Part shown: in pieces, positions 50,363 to 59,672 of the stretch
How the letters are laid out: every line of letters begins with the position of its first letter
How positions within the stretch are numbered: position 1 is the stretch's first letter
Assembly: GCA_964457925.1 (NCBI GenBank)
Contig: CAYWGH010000032.1
Coordinates: forward strand, 1 to 64,000
DNA: 64,000 bases
Direction of reading: 5' to 3'
From: Coneutiohabitans sp964457925
GTDB taxonomy: Bacteria > Zhuqueibacterota > Zhuqueibacteria > Zhuqueibacterales > Zhuqueibacteraceae
Made by a program: the position numbers and the translations under genes
Notes under the pieces: generated by a model
Told to the model about the DNA's origin: nothing
Databases searched by the model: none
The model's input: the letters and a program-made list of their open reading frames with translations, nothing else

Positions 50363-52798
50363 TCACAAATCGTCATCCTCTTGATCCTCGCCATTTTGCC
50401 GGCGTTCACGCTCGGCTTTATAATTGTTGAAATTGTATTTGAGATTCAACATTACCACCGGCGCTTCGCGTGTGGAATAGCGGTAGTTATAAAAATCCGC
50501 GCCCTGTGAGATGGCTTCGCGCTTGGCAGAGTCGAACAAATCTCTCACTTGCAGCGTGGCAGAGAGCAGCTTATCAATAATCTCGAATTTGACAGCGACG
50601 TTCGCCGTAAAAAATCCCTCACGCCGGCCCTGTGAAGATACCGAGGGGCTGTCATAAATGCCGTCGAGTTGGAGTTGCAGAGATTTGTTGAATTTGATCG
50701 CGTTGCTCATGCGCGTGTTCCAATTAAAACTTTCACGCGCAAAAGTTTCTCCGAAAAGCGCGCCGGTAATGCGATACTGATAAAGATTACCGGTGAGATT
50801 GATGTTCCATTTTTTGTGAAGATCGACATTCAAAGCCAGTTCGCCGCCCAGCGCATGATCTTTACCGATATTCGCCTCCGAATGCAGCGTGACATTGTCG
50901 GCATAAACGGAACGAACCTCTTCGATGCGATTGTGCGTTTTGCGATAATACGACTCCAGCGAAATCAAGCTCCGGCCCAGATGGGTTTGATAGCCAAGCT
51001 CATAGGAGTCGATGTATTCCGGCAGCAGGTCGGGATTGCCGACGTGAACGTTGTAGGCGTCGATCCAGGTTTGAAATGGCTCGAGATCGCCGCCGCCCGG
51101 CCGGTCGATGCGACGGGTGTAACTCGCCATGGCCTGCTGCCCCACCGCGAATTGATGTGAAAAATGCAGGGTGGGAAAGTAATCCCAGCGGCCGATGGTG
51201 AAGGGCTGCGTTGCGCCGGTTGCATTAGCCCCGGTCGAACCGGTAAAAATGATGGTGCGGCCGGTATATTCCGTGCGCAAACCTCCTTGAAATCCCAGCT
51301 TGCCCAATTCGTTCGCGTAGAGCGTGTAAAACGCATGCGTGTCCTCATTGTAGCGCGTGCGATTGCTGAACTGTGGCAGCACCAGATAATCACCCGCCAC
51401 CGCATCATACTCCGCCAATCCGGTGTTTTCCTCGTCGCGCTCGATTTCGCTATGATAGCCTGCTTCAAATTTTGCCTTTTTGCCCAGAGCCAGCGTGTAA
51501 TCAAGTTTGGTGCGAACTTCTCGTGAAGGCCCGCCTTCTGTCGAGCGCCGGCCGCTGACTTGCACGGCTTCGCTGGTGAGCAGGCCGTTGGTGGTGGTTT
51601 CGTCGCCTTCACGGCTGCTGAAGAATAGTTCTGCCGAAAGCTCATGTCCTTTGGGCGCAAAGTGATGCTGGTAGGATAAATTCAGCGCAAAAAAATCGCG
51701 CGTGCGCAAGCGATCATTATTGCTGGTGTAATGCTGTCGTGTGCTTTCCGCGCCCGACCATTCGGCATAATTCAAATCCTCCTCCTGTCGGGAATCGCGA
51801 GTGCCGTAACGCCCCCCGGCGCTCAAAAAATCTTTGCGCGAGAGATTCAGCTTGAACTCGCCGCGCATACCCAGCGCAATATTTTTGCGCTGTGAAACGC
51901 CGGCGGATTCGAAGAACGACACGCTGCCCTCTCGCCGCGTTTCATTCTGCTCGCGATCGTCTCCGCTGAACAGTCGTTGGTTGTAATCCAGGCCCAGCGT
52001 GGCTTGATAACTGTGATTCTTGTAATCATACAAAAAATCGCCGCCATACTTGTCGCCGGTGCCGGCGTTGAGATTCGCGATGCCGCTGCGGCCCTCGCGC
52101 CGTTCCTTTTTCAAAACAACATTGATGATGCCGGAGGCGCCCTGAGGATCGTATTTCGCGGAGGGATTGGTAACGATTTCGATGTTTTCAATGGCGCCTG
52201 CCGGAATTTGCTGCAAGGCCTCGCTGGGATCCAGCACCGAAGGCCGGCCGTCGATCAACACCGTGAAATTGCCGCTGCCGCGCAAACTGACATTGCCTTC
52301 AATATCCACGGTTACCGAAGGCACATTCTCCAAAACGTCCACCGCCGTGCCCGAGAGCGCGGTTGCTTGCCGGCTGACATTGATCACTTTTTTGTCGAGG
52401 TGATACGTCATACCTGGCGCTTCGCCCTGCACCTCAACGGTTTCCATGTTCAACGCTGTCTGTTCCAGCAAGATTTTTCCCAGGTTGATCTCCGCTTTTG
52501 CCGGTGTGATGGCGAGCTTGCCCAGGTGACGCGTTTTGTAGCCGATAAATTGGATGTTGACGTAGTAATTTCCCGGAGCAAGCGCGGCGATTTTAAATCG
52601 GCCGTCTTCTTGAGAGGTTGTCCCTGTGACCATGACGCTGTCGCTTTGGCGAAACAGAATGACATTGGCATATTCAATCGGCTCTTGAGAAGCCGCATCC
52701 AAAACCCTGCCCGTAATCACGCCGGGATGTTCCTGCGCCGGAGCGGCGCCCGCCCACGCCGCGAGCAGAATTAATTTTAAGATTGAAACGTTTCGCAT
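50363..52798 (-). CDS. TonB-dependent outer-membrane receptor (OMP_b-brl_3 type)
   Basis: 811 aa with signal peptide (AGAAPAQ). A carboxypeptidase-regulatory-like domain (ITGRVLDAASQEPIEYANVILF) occupies 27-110. The plug follows: TALSGTAVDVLENVPSVTVDIEGNVSLRGSG, VLIDGRPS, IENIEIVTNPSAKYDPQGASGIINVVLKK. The rest is the barrel (for example ASYTRRIDRPGGGDLEPFQTWIDAYN), ending in an acidic tail (GEDQEDDDL) rather than a classic C-terminal aromatic. Substrate unknown. The kinase and regulator genes 150 bp upstream on the same strand may control it. Confidence 0.9.
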   Translation of the reverse strand: MRNVSILKLILLAAWAGAAPAQEHPGVITGRVLDAASQEPIEYANVILFRQSDSVMVTGTTSQEDGRFKIAALAPGNYYVNIQFIGYKTRHLGKLAITPAKAEINLGKILLEQTALNMETVEVQGEAPGMTYHLDKKVINVSRQATALSGTAVDVLENVPSVTVDIEGNVSLRGSGNFTVLIDGRPSVLDPSEALQQIPAGAIENIEIVTNPSAKYDPQGASGIINVVLKKERREGRSGIANLNAGTGDKYGGDFLYDYKNHSYQATLGLDYNQRLFSGDDREQNETRREGSVSFFESAGVSQRKNIALGMRGEFKLNLSRKDFLSAGGRYGTRDSRQEEDLNYAEWSGAESTRQHYTSNNDRLRTRDFFALNLSYQHHFAPKGHELSAELFFSSREGDETTTNGLLTSEAVQVSGRRSTEGGPSREVRTKLDYTLALGKKAKFEAGYHSEIERDEENTGLAEYDAVAGDYLVLPQFSNRTRYNEDTHAFYTLYANELGKLGFQGGLRTEYTGRTIIFTGSTGANATGATQPFTIGRWDYFPTLHFSHQFAVGQQAMASYTRRIDRPGGGDLEPFQTWIDAYNVHVGNPDLLPEYIDSYELGYQTHLGRSLISLESYYRKTHNRIEEVRSVYADNVTLHSEANIGKDHALGGELALNVDLHKKWNINLTGNLYQYRITGALFGETFARESFNWNTRMSNAIKFNKSLQLQLDGIYDSPSVSSQGRREGFFTANVAVKFEIIDKLLSATLQVRDLFDSAKREAISQGADFYNYRYSTREAPVVMLNLKYNFNNYKAERERRQNGEDQEDDDL

Positions 52799-52951
52799 TC
52801 GAATGGATTCCTATGGTTGCCGTGCAAAAGAAGAAGGTAATTCACCCAGGTTGAAATAAACTGATTTTATACAAACCCGACAATACCGCTCGAAACTGTA
52901 GAATTGTTGTAGGTTGTAATGGAGGTGAATGCGAGCGCATGGCAACGAGGT

Positions 52952-54232
52952 TCAGGCGCGCAACTTTTGCACGCTGAAACAGTGTTGCCCCTCAGCATAC
53001 CGATATTCTATGCTCAGGTCGTTCAATTCGCAGATTTTTTTAACCAGCGAAAGCCCCAATCCCAAGGAATTTTTCTTATGCCGATGGCTCGAGAAGCGCT
53101 CAAAGATTTTGTCAGGCGGGGTGTCCAGCGGCGGCCCGTAGTTGCTGACGGTCAGGCCCTCGGCATCGGTGTGCAAACGGATTGGCCCGGGAGGAACGCC
53201 ATAACTGATGGCATTGCGCAGTAAATTTTTCAGAACAATGTCGAAGAGAAAAGGATCGATGAACACACGATGCGCGTCCGAAAGATCGGCGGCAATCTCC
53301 AACGATTTCAAGCGCGCCAATTCTTCAATGGCCGCAATATGTTTTTCAATGGCCGGGCGCGTCGCCACCTCGACAGCATTGCCGAATTCGCCGTTTTCGA
53401 TTTTGGTGAGCAGATTCAGCGTATTGCCGAGCTTTGACAAATGATTGGCTTCATCATAGATGATTTTCACCGTTTCAGCATGGTGCTGCATGACGTCTTC
53501 CCGGGCGAGCAGGTTTTCCGTTTTGTTGCGAATTACGGCCAACGGCGTCTGCATCTCGTGCGCCATGTTTTCGGTGTATTCCTTCAGATTCCGGTAATCC
53601 GCTTCGATGCGGTCGATCATTTGATGATACAAATCCTGCATTTTGCGGAATTCCAGCGTGCTGGTGTCAATTCGTTCTACATTGATTTTTTGCCCGACTT
53701 TGTAAGTTTTCATCAGCCCCAGAATTTTGTTGAAGGGCCGGAAGAAATAACCGGACAGGAAGATATTGAACAACACAATCGCGCCGGCCAACAGCACGAA
53801 TGCTGGAATCAAGGCGCCGAAGATGTCGTCGCGCAGCCCCAAAAAATCTTCGACGGTTTTGAGCATGGTCACCTGATAATGCCGGCCGTTGGCTTCCAGG
53901 AAAACGGTTTTTTTGCGGAAACGCTGCATTTGATCTTGCTCGGCGTTGTAAATCAGTGTGTCGCCGATGACCGGCAGGGTTCCGGGGCGCGGGGCTTCGC
54001 CCAACACCACGATATGCGTTCCGGAAGACAACTCACTCAAGGGCTTCCCCGCTTCGAGATGCCGTTTGATTCTGTCTGCGGAATTGTGAAAGCGGCTTTC
54101 CAAATTCTTTTCAATGAATTCATCCGCCTCTTTCGTGAGAAACAATGCGCTGCTGAAGAAAGCGATGAAGGTGAAAATGAGATAAATAAAAGTTGTTTTG
54201 GACAGCAGTTTGAAGGCGCGGGCGTTTTTCAT
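52952..54232 (-). CDS. Membrane sensor histidine kinase
   Basis: 426 aa from ATG 54232 (the longer frame to 54403 reads through the regulator gene). TM1 about 13-32, a ~105-aa periplasmic domain (with HIVVLGEAPRPG), TM2 about 138-162, linker, then HisKA with H225 in ENMAHEMQTPLAVIRNKTE and a compact HATPase (VLKNLLRNAISYGV, SLGLGLSLVKKICEL). The ATPase G1 box is degenerate (VSNYGPPLD). It is 10 bp below the OmpR-type regulator, forming a pair. Confidence 0.9.
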   Translation of the reverse strand: MKNARAFKLLSKTTFIYLIFTFIAFFSSALFLTKEADEFIEKNLESRFHNSADRIKRHLEAGKPLSELSSGTHIVVLGEAPRPGTLPVIGDTLIYNAEQDQMQRFRKKTVFLEANGRHYQVTMLKTVEDFLGLRDDIFGALIPAFVLLAGAIVLFNIFLSGYFFRPFNKILGLMKTYKVGQKINVERIDTSTLEFRKMQDLYHQMIDRIEADYRNLKEYTENMAHEMQTPLAVIRNKTENLLAREDVMQHHAETVKIIYDEANHLSKLGNTLNLLTKIENGEFGNAVEVATRPAIEKHIAAIEELARLKSLEIAADLSDAHRVFIDPFLFDIVLKNLLRNAISYGVPPGPIRLHTDAEGLTVSNYGPPLDTPPDKIFERFSSHRHKKNSLGLGLSLVKKICELNDLSIEYRYAEGQHCFSVQKLRA

Positions 54233-54242
54233 GTTCAGCCGC

Positions 54243-54923
54243 CTAACTCTCGCTTGAAAATTTGTATCCCATGCCGTACAACGCTTTGATGTAATTCTTG
54301 CCGCCGGCGCCGGTGATTTTCTTGCGAAGATTCTTGATGTGATTGTAAATAAAATCGAAGCTGTCAGCCTCGTCGATGTGATCGCCCCACAGGTGTTCCG
54401 CAATGCTTTCTTTGGTTAACATGCGATTGGGGTTTTGCAGGAAGTAGAGCAGCAAATCATACTCTTTCTTGGTCAACGTCAGCGGCGTTTCATGAACATA
54501 AGCTTGCGAGGCGAGCAAATCGACTTTGACGTCGTCAAACACCAGCACATTGCTGCGGTTGAATTTATTGCGCCGCAGAATGGAGCGAATGCGCGCGTTC
54601 AGCTCGGCTTGATGAAACGGCTTGGTCATGTAATCGTCCGCGCCCAGATCCAGGCCCTGCACTTTTTCTTCCAGCGCGTCTTTTGCCGTCAAGATCAGAA
54701 TGCCGCAATCGAGTTCGGCGGCTTTGATTTCCCGGATGAGCTGCAAGCCGTTGCCGTCCGGCAAGCCGAGATCGACAATGACGAGATCATATTGATAGGC
54801 GGAAAACTTCTCGCTGGCCGCTTGCAGCGTCGTCACATGTTCGGTAACGAAGCCGCTGTCCTGCAAAAACTGCTGCATATCGAGCGCCAGATGGAAGTTG
54901 TCTTCGACAATTAAGAGCTTCAT
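54243..54923 (-). CDS. OmpR/PhoB-family response regulator
   Basis: 226 aa. REC: LLIVEDNFH, phospho-acceptor D51 in VIVDLGLPDGNG, ILTAKD and K101 in DYMTKPF. A C-terminal winged helix (LTKKEYDLLLYFLQNPNRMLTKESIAEHLWG ... YIKALYGMGYKF). It is first in the operon with the kinase. The upstream region (54924-54960) contains CCTACAACATTCC on the minus strand, similar to CCTACAACAATTC in front of the TonB gene, a candidate binding site. Confidence 0.93.
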   Translation of the reverse strand: MKLLIVEDNFHLALDMQQFLQDSGFVTEHVTTLQAASEKFSAYQYDLVIVDLGLPDGNGLQLIREIKAAELDCGILILTAKDALEEKVQGLDLGADDYMTKPFHQAELNARIRSILRRNKFNRSNVLVFDDVKVDLLASQAYVHETPLTLTKKEYDLLLYFLQNPNRMLTKESIAEHLWGDHIDEADSFDFIYNHIKNLRKKITGAGGKNYIKALYGMGYKFSSES

Positions 54924-55086
54924 AACTTGTTCAAAAGTACGTCGGAATGTTGTAGGAATTTTGTTACGGTTTGTTGTCGCCCGGGCAGCAGATTGTACGA
55001 AAAATCGCGCGCTTAGGCAAATCGCCGAGTAAAATTCCCGCGCATTGTTGCCTTGATTTTTATGACGATTTTACTCGTCATTTGAT

Positions 55087-55145
55087 GGAATCTTGTGAGG
55101 CAGGCAGCCTAAAGCGAATTTTCACAAGATTCCGCCAGAATGACA
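55087..55145 (+). repeat. 30-bp dispersed repeat, copy 2, within a hairpin
   Basis: GAATTTTCACAAGATTCCG and following bases at 55116-55145 match 10286-10315 (28 of 30). Here GGAATCTTGTGA (55087-55098) is the exact inverse of TCACAAGATTCC (55122-55133). The gene-free stretch 54924-55341 also holds a smaller ATGACGA/TCGTCAT hairpin near 55062. Confidence 0.6.
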
Positions 55146-55341
55146 TTCCGGTGTGGAGGTATTTTTCAAAGCCATATTATTTTTGTTTTTGGTGTACGAA
55201 GGTTTTATCGGAAATCATAAACGGCACACGACGTTCCTGTTGTCTGCGCGGCCCCAAAACCATCTCTTCGGACAGTGCCAAGCGGCTGCTTAAGAATGTA
55301 ACTTTCGGCACAATACCAAACCCCATTAACCGGACGTCAGC

Positions 55342-56289
55342 ATGATTCACGGTTTTCGCACAATCATTATTTTTCCTTTTGCATGCGTTTGGCTGCACGA
55401 CTTTCTTTTGTTCGCGCAGCTACAGAATATTCCCGCGTCTGTCTGGCAGGAAGCCGACGTTCCTTATCTTCAGAACTTCAGCCCAAAGGAATATCAAAAT
55501 ACGCCGCAGAATTGGTGCCCGGCGCCGGACGTTTACGGTTCTTCCCGCTGCGCGATAGTATTCCTGAACCCTATCGCGATTTTCAGGACGTCTGGCGCAC
55601 GCTGTCATCGGCGAGGCGATCTACTTTCAAACCTTTAACTATCGGTTTCGCTATGCCGGCGGCCAGAAGAAGGTTTGGCGGCCGCAGGATCGTTATCATC
55701 TCGCGTTTGCGGTGCACGATACGTTGTTTATGCCAGACCCGGCCTGAACGCCGGCATGATGGTCAAAGTGACGAAAAGCATTTCGATCACATTGAATCAC
55801 GAAAAGGATTGGATTCGTCTCTTCAAAAAATGGAGTGACGCGCTCACGCGCGTAAATCTCCACCGGCATTACATGGCATTGCAGATGGTGAAGATTAAAG
55901 ATTGCCGGCTGGAAGTGTGTTCTGCGGGCATGCCGCCATTGTTGCTTTATCGCGCCGCTACGAAAACCGTGGAGAAGATTTCGGTGAAGGCCATGCCGTT
56001 GGGCAACCATCATGAATTTCCCTATCGCAAGCATGAAACGCGGCCGGCTTGCGGCGATGTGATTTTGTTATTGAGCAACGGGCTGCCGGAGTTGTTCAAT
56101 ACGCAGGAGGAGATTTTTGATTATGAGCGCGTGAAAGTTGCGTTTGCAGCGGCGGCGGCGTTGTCCCTCGTCGAAATCATTGCGCACCTCGTGCGTGCAG
56201 GCGAAGCGTGGGCCGGCAGCCAACAGCAACAAGATGATGTGACATTCTTGGCGTTAAAAGTAAAACACACAAGCATGTCCGCAATGTGA
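55342..56289 (+). pseudogene. Decayed propeller sensor fused to SpoIIE-type phosphatase
   Basis: Fragments of one protein lie in different frames. 55342: signal peptide and VPYLQNFSPKEYQNTPQNW, the standard start of Reg_prop sensors, then loss of homology. About 55540: IPEPYRDFQDVWRT; about 55600: IGEAIYFQTFNYRFRYAGGQ and PQDRYHLAFAVHDTLFM in another frame, ending in a stop near 55745. About 55870-56270: the C-terminal part of a PP2C/SpoIIE phosphatase (MALQMVKI, LEVCSAGMPPLLLY, LLSNGLPELFN, QDDVTFLALKVK). Large internal deletions and at least two frameshifts make it non-functional. Confidence 0.75.
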
Positions 56290-56381
56290 ACCCGTTTTCA
56301 CCTGTTGCACCGGACAACCTTTTGACTTCAAACTGCGTAAAACGCCAGCAAGCATCATCACCCCTGCCATTCTGTTTTTTA

Positions 56382-56429
56382 AAACCATCCCTTGTGATAG
56401 TGGAAAAGGCATGGTTCGCCACGTACATT
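56382..56429 (+). repeat. 48-bp dispersed repeat, copy 2
   Basis: Matches 45546-45593 at 38 of 48 positions. It lies 250 bp upstream of the Tat-exported gene at 56680, in a 390-bp gene-free stretch where nothing else was recognised. Confidence 0.45.
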
Positions 56430-56679
56430 GCAACATGATGTGAAGCAAATTTCATCAAGCGACTTCGACCTGTTGCTGGCGCAATAGTGTCTGGGTATGT
56501 ATGCCGCGGAAGCGCAATGGCAGATACAGCACAAATTGTTTTAAATTGATGGATGTTCCCGGGAAATACTGCTCTACGCGCTGCGCGAAGGCGCCTGCGC
56601 GGTGCAGGTTTTGGGACGATCACTTCGGTGGACGGCAACAGAATCATTAATTCTCAAATTGCAGGAAAGGATGAATCGT

Positions 56680-58116
56680 ATGACTGATAAGCAAAAAACC
56701 GGTTCTTGGCTGTCGATGACGCGCCGAAAAATGCTGGGCGCGACTTTGGCCGGCGCGGGCACACTGCTTACCGGCGTTGGTATGAGCACGCTCGGGCAAA
56801 GCGCAAAAGAGAAGGGCAAAATCTTGCTGAAAGGCATGCCGTCAATTCCACGGGGGCTTGAGCTGGCGGTCACCATGCCGCTCATTGAGGCCTTGCATGG
56901 CCGGCGCGCGCGGCGGTTCGCGCTCGGCGCGGAGATTCCAGACGGCCCGCTGAAATTCAAATCGCGGCATGCGCCGATGCCGCTCGGCGAATTGGAGCAG
57001 ATGATGGTGCTCACCGCGGCCGCCGGAAACACGGGATGGTTTTATCTTCATCCCTTCAATCCAAATTATGTGCCGAACATTCCCAATTACGCCAGCGCGG
57101 CTGGCGGTCGCACGTTTCCTTCGGCGGCGGGATTTCACACGACGGAGTTTTTTTACACCGACGATAACGGCACTTATTTTCTACCGACGCGCGACGCGCA
57201 TAATTTGGTCAAGACCGATGAAAACGGCGCCACCGATCTCAACGCGTATTTGCAAGCGCATCGTTCGCGCATCAAAAAGCTGTCGGACAAGCGCATGCAC
57301 ATTCCGCCGAAACCGGCGCACATCGAGATGCACAATCCCTGGTGCGTGAATGTGCCGGGCAGCACGCTCATCATTCCGGTGGCGGATTTGGCCCAGCATC
57401 ATATTGCCGTGCTCTGTTATCTCGTACAAAACGGCGCGTGCATTTTCGATGACATTAACAAGAATCCGATTCCCGGCATTGAGAAGTTCAGCTCGCTGGT
57501 CGATGTGAAGAATCCCTATCCGCTCACGTATGTCGAGCAGTTGTCGCTCGCCGAAGTGACGGCCGAGCTTTCCACTGCGTGCTATGCTGGCGCGTTGATG
57601 TTGCAAGCGCTGGGCCTCGGCGGCTGGATGTTCGACGGTATCACGCCGATGAGCGTGCTCGGCGCGAGCGGTGATCCCGAAATGCCGGGATTGGGTTTCC
57701 GTTACGATACCGATGAACGCTGGCCGTTGCCGAATGTCACGGGATTGCCCGGTGTGTTCGAGGGCTTTTGCCCGCCACATTTCAAAGACATGCGTGCCGC
57801 GGTGGAAGCCTTTGTCAAGCGCAAATTTGGTGAAGGCGGGCCGTTCAATGCCAACACGCCAGGCCCATATCGCGAAAACGCGGCCGTGCGCGGCGCCGGC
57901 AAAGTTCACAGCGAGGAGTTTAAAGAATGCGTGACCACCATGGCGCACTACGTGTTCGACAAGTTCGGCAAATTTCCCGGCACCGTGCCGTCGATTTTCA
58001 TCCTGACGTATTTGCAGGCGCATCATCTCGATCTGGAGTTTTACGACAAGCACTTCACCGCCGGCGCGTATCTGGAAACACATGCGCGGCATCAGGAGGT
58101 GTGGCATCGGAGTTGA
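56680..58116 (+). CDS. Tat-exported nitroreductase-like protein
   Basis: 478 aa from ATG 56680 (AGGAAAGG nine bases upstream). A twin-arginine signal (MTRRKMLGATLAGAGTLLTG) is clear. The body recalls the nitroreductase superfamily: EALHGRRARRFALG near the start, LGELEQMMVLTAAAGNTGW, and SLAEVTAELSTACYAGALMLQALGLGGWMFDGITPMSVLG, like the helix lining the flavin site. The protein is much longer than ordinary nitroreductases (about 200 aa) and export of a flavoprotein by Tat is consistent with a cofactor. Substrate unknown. A 41-bp piece of its 3' end is duplicated at 59187. Confidence 0.55.
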   Translation: MTDKQKTGSWLSMTRRKMLGATLAGAGTLLTGVGMSTLGQSAKEKGKILLKGMPSIPRGLELAVTMPLIEALHGRRARRFALGAEIPDGPLKFKSRHAPMPLGELEQMMVLTAAAGNTGWFYLHPFNPNYVPNIPNYASAAGGRTFPSAAGFHTTEFFYTDDNGTYFLPTRDAHNLVKTDENGATDLNAYLQAHRSRIKKLSDKRMHIPPKPAHIEMHNPWCVNVPGSTLIIPVADLAQHHIAVLCYLVQNGACIFDDINKNPIPGIEKFSSLVDVKNPYPLTYVEQLSLAEVTAELSTACYAGALMLQALGLGGWMFDGITPMSVLGASGDPEMPGLGFRYDTDERWPLPNVTGLPGVFEGFCPPHFKDMRAAVEAFVKRKFGEGGPFNANTPGPYRENAAVRGAGKVHSEEFKECVTTMAHYVFDKFGKFPGTVPSIFILTYLQAHHLDLEFYDKHFTAGAYLETHARHQEVWHRS

Positions 58117-58235
58117 GGCGGAGGGCATGGCGCAGCGAGCAAGAAAACGCTTTGCGCCGTGCCCATGTACTTTGCTCTCTGCAGCGCATGCCAGCCCGGC
58201 TTCGCGCAATGCCCAGAACATGAGGAAGATTAATT

Positions 58236-58574
58236 ATGACCGATGAACCTCTCTTTCACCGCGGAACGACTTACGTTCGCCGCCTGCGCCTGGCCCCGGG
58301 TGAAGCCATGCCCTGGCATCGCGATCCTTATCATCGCGTGACCGTCATTTTGCACGGCGACGCGCTCGCCATCGAATACCGCGAGGGTGGGCAGCGCGAG
58401 CACTTCGAGGTCAAGCCCGGGCAGGTTGACTGGGACGAGCCGACGGCGCGCGTCCATCGCGGCGTCAATATCGGAACAGAGCCTTATGAGGAAGTCACCA
58501 TCTTTTTTCTTGACCGTCCGGAGGCGGTGCCGCAACCCAATGAAGATGGTGGTGAAGCTCAGGCAAAAAATTAG
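58236..58574 (+). CDS. Cupin-domain protein
   Basis: 112 aa. A single small beta-barrel: VRRLRLAPGEAMPWHRDPYHRVTVILHGDALAIEYREGG, then FEVKPGQVDWDEPTARVHRGVNIGTEPYEEVTIFFL. The metal-site histidines WHRDPYHR and VHRG fit the cupin pattern. No specific function is assignable. Confidence 0.75.
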   Translation: MTDEPLFHRGTTYVRRLRLAPGEAMPWHRDPYHRVTVILHGDALAIEYREGGQREHFEVKPGQVDWDEPTARVHRGVNIGTEPYEEVTIFFLDRPEAVPQPNEDGGEAQAKN

Positions 58575-58614
58575 CAAGGTGAGCAGGGCCTCCTTCTGGC
58601 GAATGTTGCAAAAG

Positions 58615-59121
58615 ATGAAAACAACGAATAAAACCATCGCATGCTATGGCTGCCAGGCCCTAGTGCCGGATATTGACGGCCCGATTCATCCCTATATCGG
58701 CGCTGCGCCCGGATGTTGGGCCATTTACGGCGAAGTGCTGGCACGAGAATACGGCGAGTATCGCTATCCCGCCGTGCATCGCCTGACTGTCGATGCCTAT
58801 GCTGCCCAGCATCCGGGCGTGCTGTCGCGGCAGTCGATTCAATCCGTCGCGATTCATTTGATCAGCTTGTTTCTCATGATTGAGCGCGGCTTCGACTCTG
58901 ACCAGGCGACCGAGGCGATCCGGCGTACCCTAAAGCAGCGTGACCGTTTTGTGTGGCTCGAGCCGCCGGCATTACGCGAGGACATGACAATTCTCGATGT
59001 TCACCGAGCGGGAAATGTGGAAGAGCACGCCACTCTTGTGAGAAAATGGTCGGCAGCGGTGTGGGCGGCGTGGGCGCCGCATCACACCGCCGTCGCGCGC
59101 TGGGCAAAAGTGCCGGGGTAG
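58615..59121 (+). CDS. DUF5946-family protein, copy A
   Basis: 168 aa from ATG 58615. The N-terminal CYGCQALVPDIDGPIHPYIG has the conserved CxxC and DGPxHxYxGAxPGCW signature of this uncharacterised family, then helices (SRQSIQSVAIHLISLFLMIE) and a C-terminal W-rich region (WSAAVWAAWAPHH). Function unknown. Copy B at 59673 is closely similar; the copies are separated by a duplication scar and a small monooxygenase-like gene. Confidence 0.75.
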   Translation: MKTTNKTIACYGCQALVPDIDGPIHPYIGAAPGCWAIYGEVLAREYGEYRYPAVHRLTVDAYAAQHPGVLSRQSIQSVAIHLISLFLMIERGFDSDQATEAIRRTLKQRDRFVWLEPPALREDMTILDVHRAGNVEEHATLVRKWSAAVWAAWAPHHTAVARWAKVPG

Positions 59122-59186
59122 CGGCGCCGTCCTGGCGTTTGAAGGGAAATGCCGGCTGAAAAAATCTTTTCACGTAATTTTGAATT

Positions 59187-59227
59187 GGAAACACATGCGC
59201 GGCATCAGGAGCTGTGGCATCGGAGTT
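59187..59227 (+). repeat. Duplicated 3'-end fragment of the nitroreductase-like gene
   Basis: 41 bp from GGAAACACATGCGCGGCATC equal 58074-58114, the last codons of the gene at 56680, with one mismatch. It lies in the 218-bp gap between DUF5946 copy A and the gene at 59340, where nothing else is seen, and marks the boundary of a tandem segmental duplication. Confidence 0.85.
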
Positions 59228-59339
59228 AGGGCGAAAGGCGAAGAGCGAGGGGCGAAGGACGCGCCCATCACCTTTGTTCATCAAATAAAATATGCATGTC
59301 TGACTTTACCCCAAGAAATAGAGAGGAGTCAATGACGTT

Positions 59340-59669
59340 ATGAACCAAAACGTAGTCGTTGAATGGGCGCCTTTTGAATTGGCAGCAGGCATCGATGAGA
59401 AAGCGCTGCTGCAAGCTTCGGAAGTATTGCAAAGAGATTTCCTCGGCAAGCAAAAAGGATTTATCCGGCGGGAACTCTTGAAGGGAAAAGACAACCACTG
59501 GGTTGATCTGGTTTATTGGGAAACCCGGGAAGATGCCGAGCAAGCCGCAAAGAATGCCGCCGAAAGCGCTGTCTGCCGCAGTTATTTTCAATGCATGCTC
59601 GCCGCAGATCACGATGATCCGGCCGCCGGCGTTTTGCATTTCGACTGCATTCATACATACGCTGCCTGA
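59340..59669 (+). CDS. Antibiotic-biosynthesis-monooxygenase-like (ABM) dimeric alpha/beta-barrel protein
   Basis: 109 aa. VVVEWAPFELAAGIDEKALLQASE, then FLGKQKGFIRRELLKGKDNHWVDLVYWETREDAEQAAKNAAES is the pattern of small ABM/DABB stress-response barrels. Probable cytoplasmic homodimer; substrate unknown. Three bases before DUF5946 copy B, so likely co-translated. Confidence 0.65.
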   Translation: MNQNVVVEWAPFELAAGIDEKALLQASEVLQRDFLGKQKGFIRRELLKGKDNHWVDLVYWETREDAEQAAKNAAESAVCRSYFQCMLAADHDDPAAGVLHFDCIHTYAA

Positions 59670-59672
59670 GAA

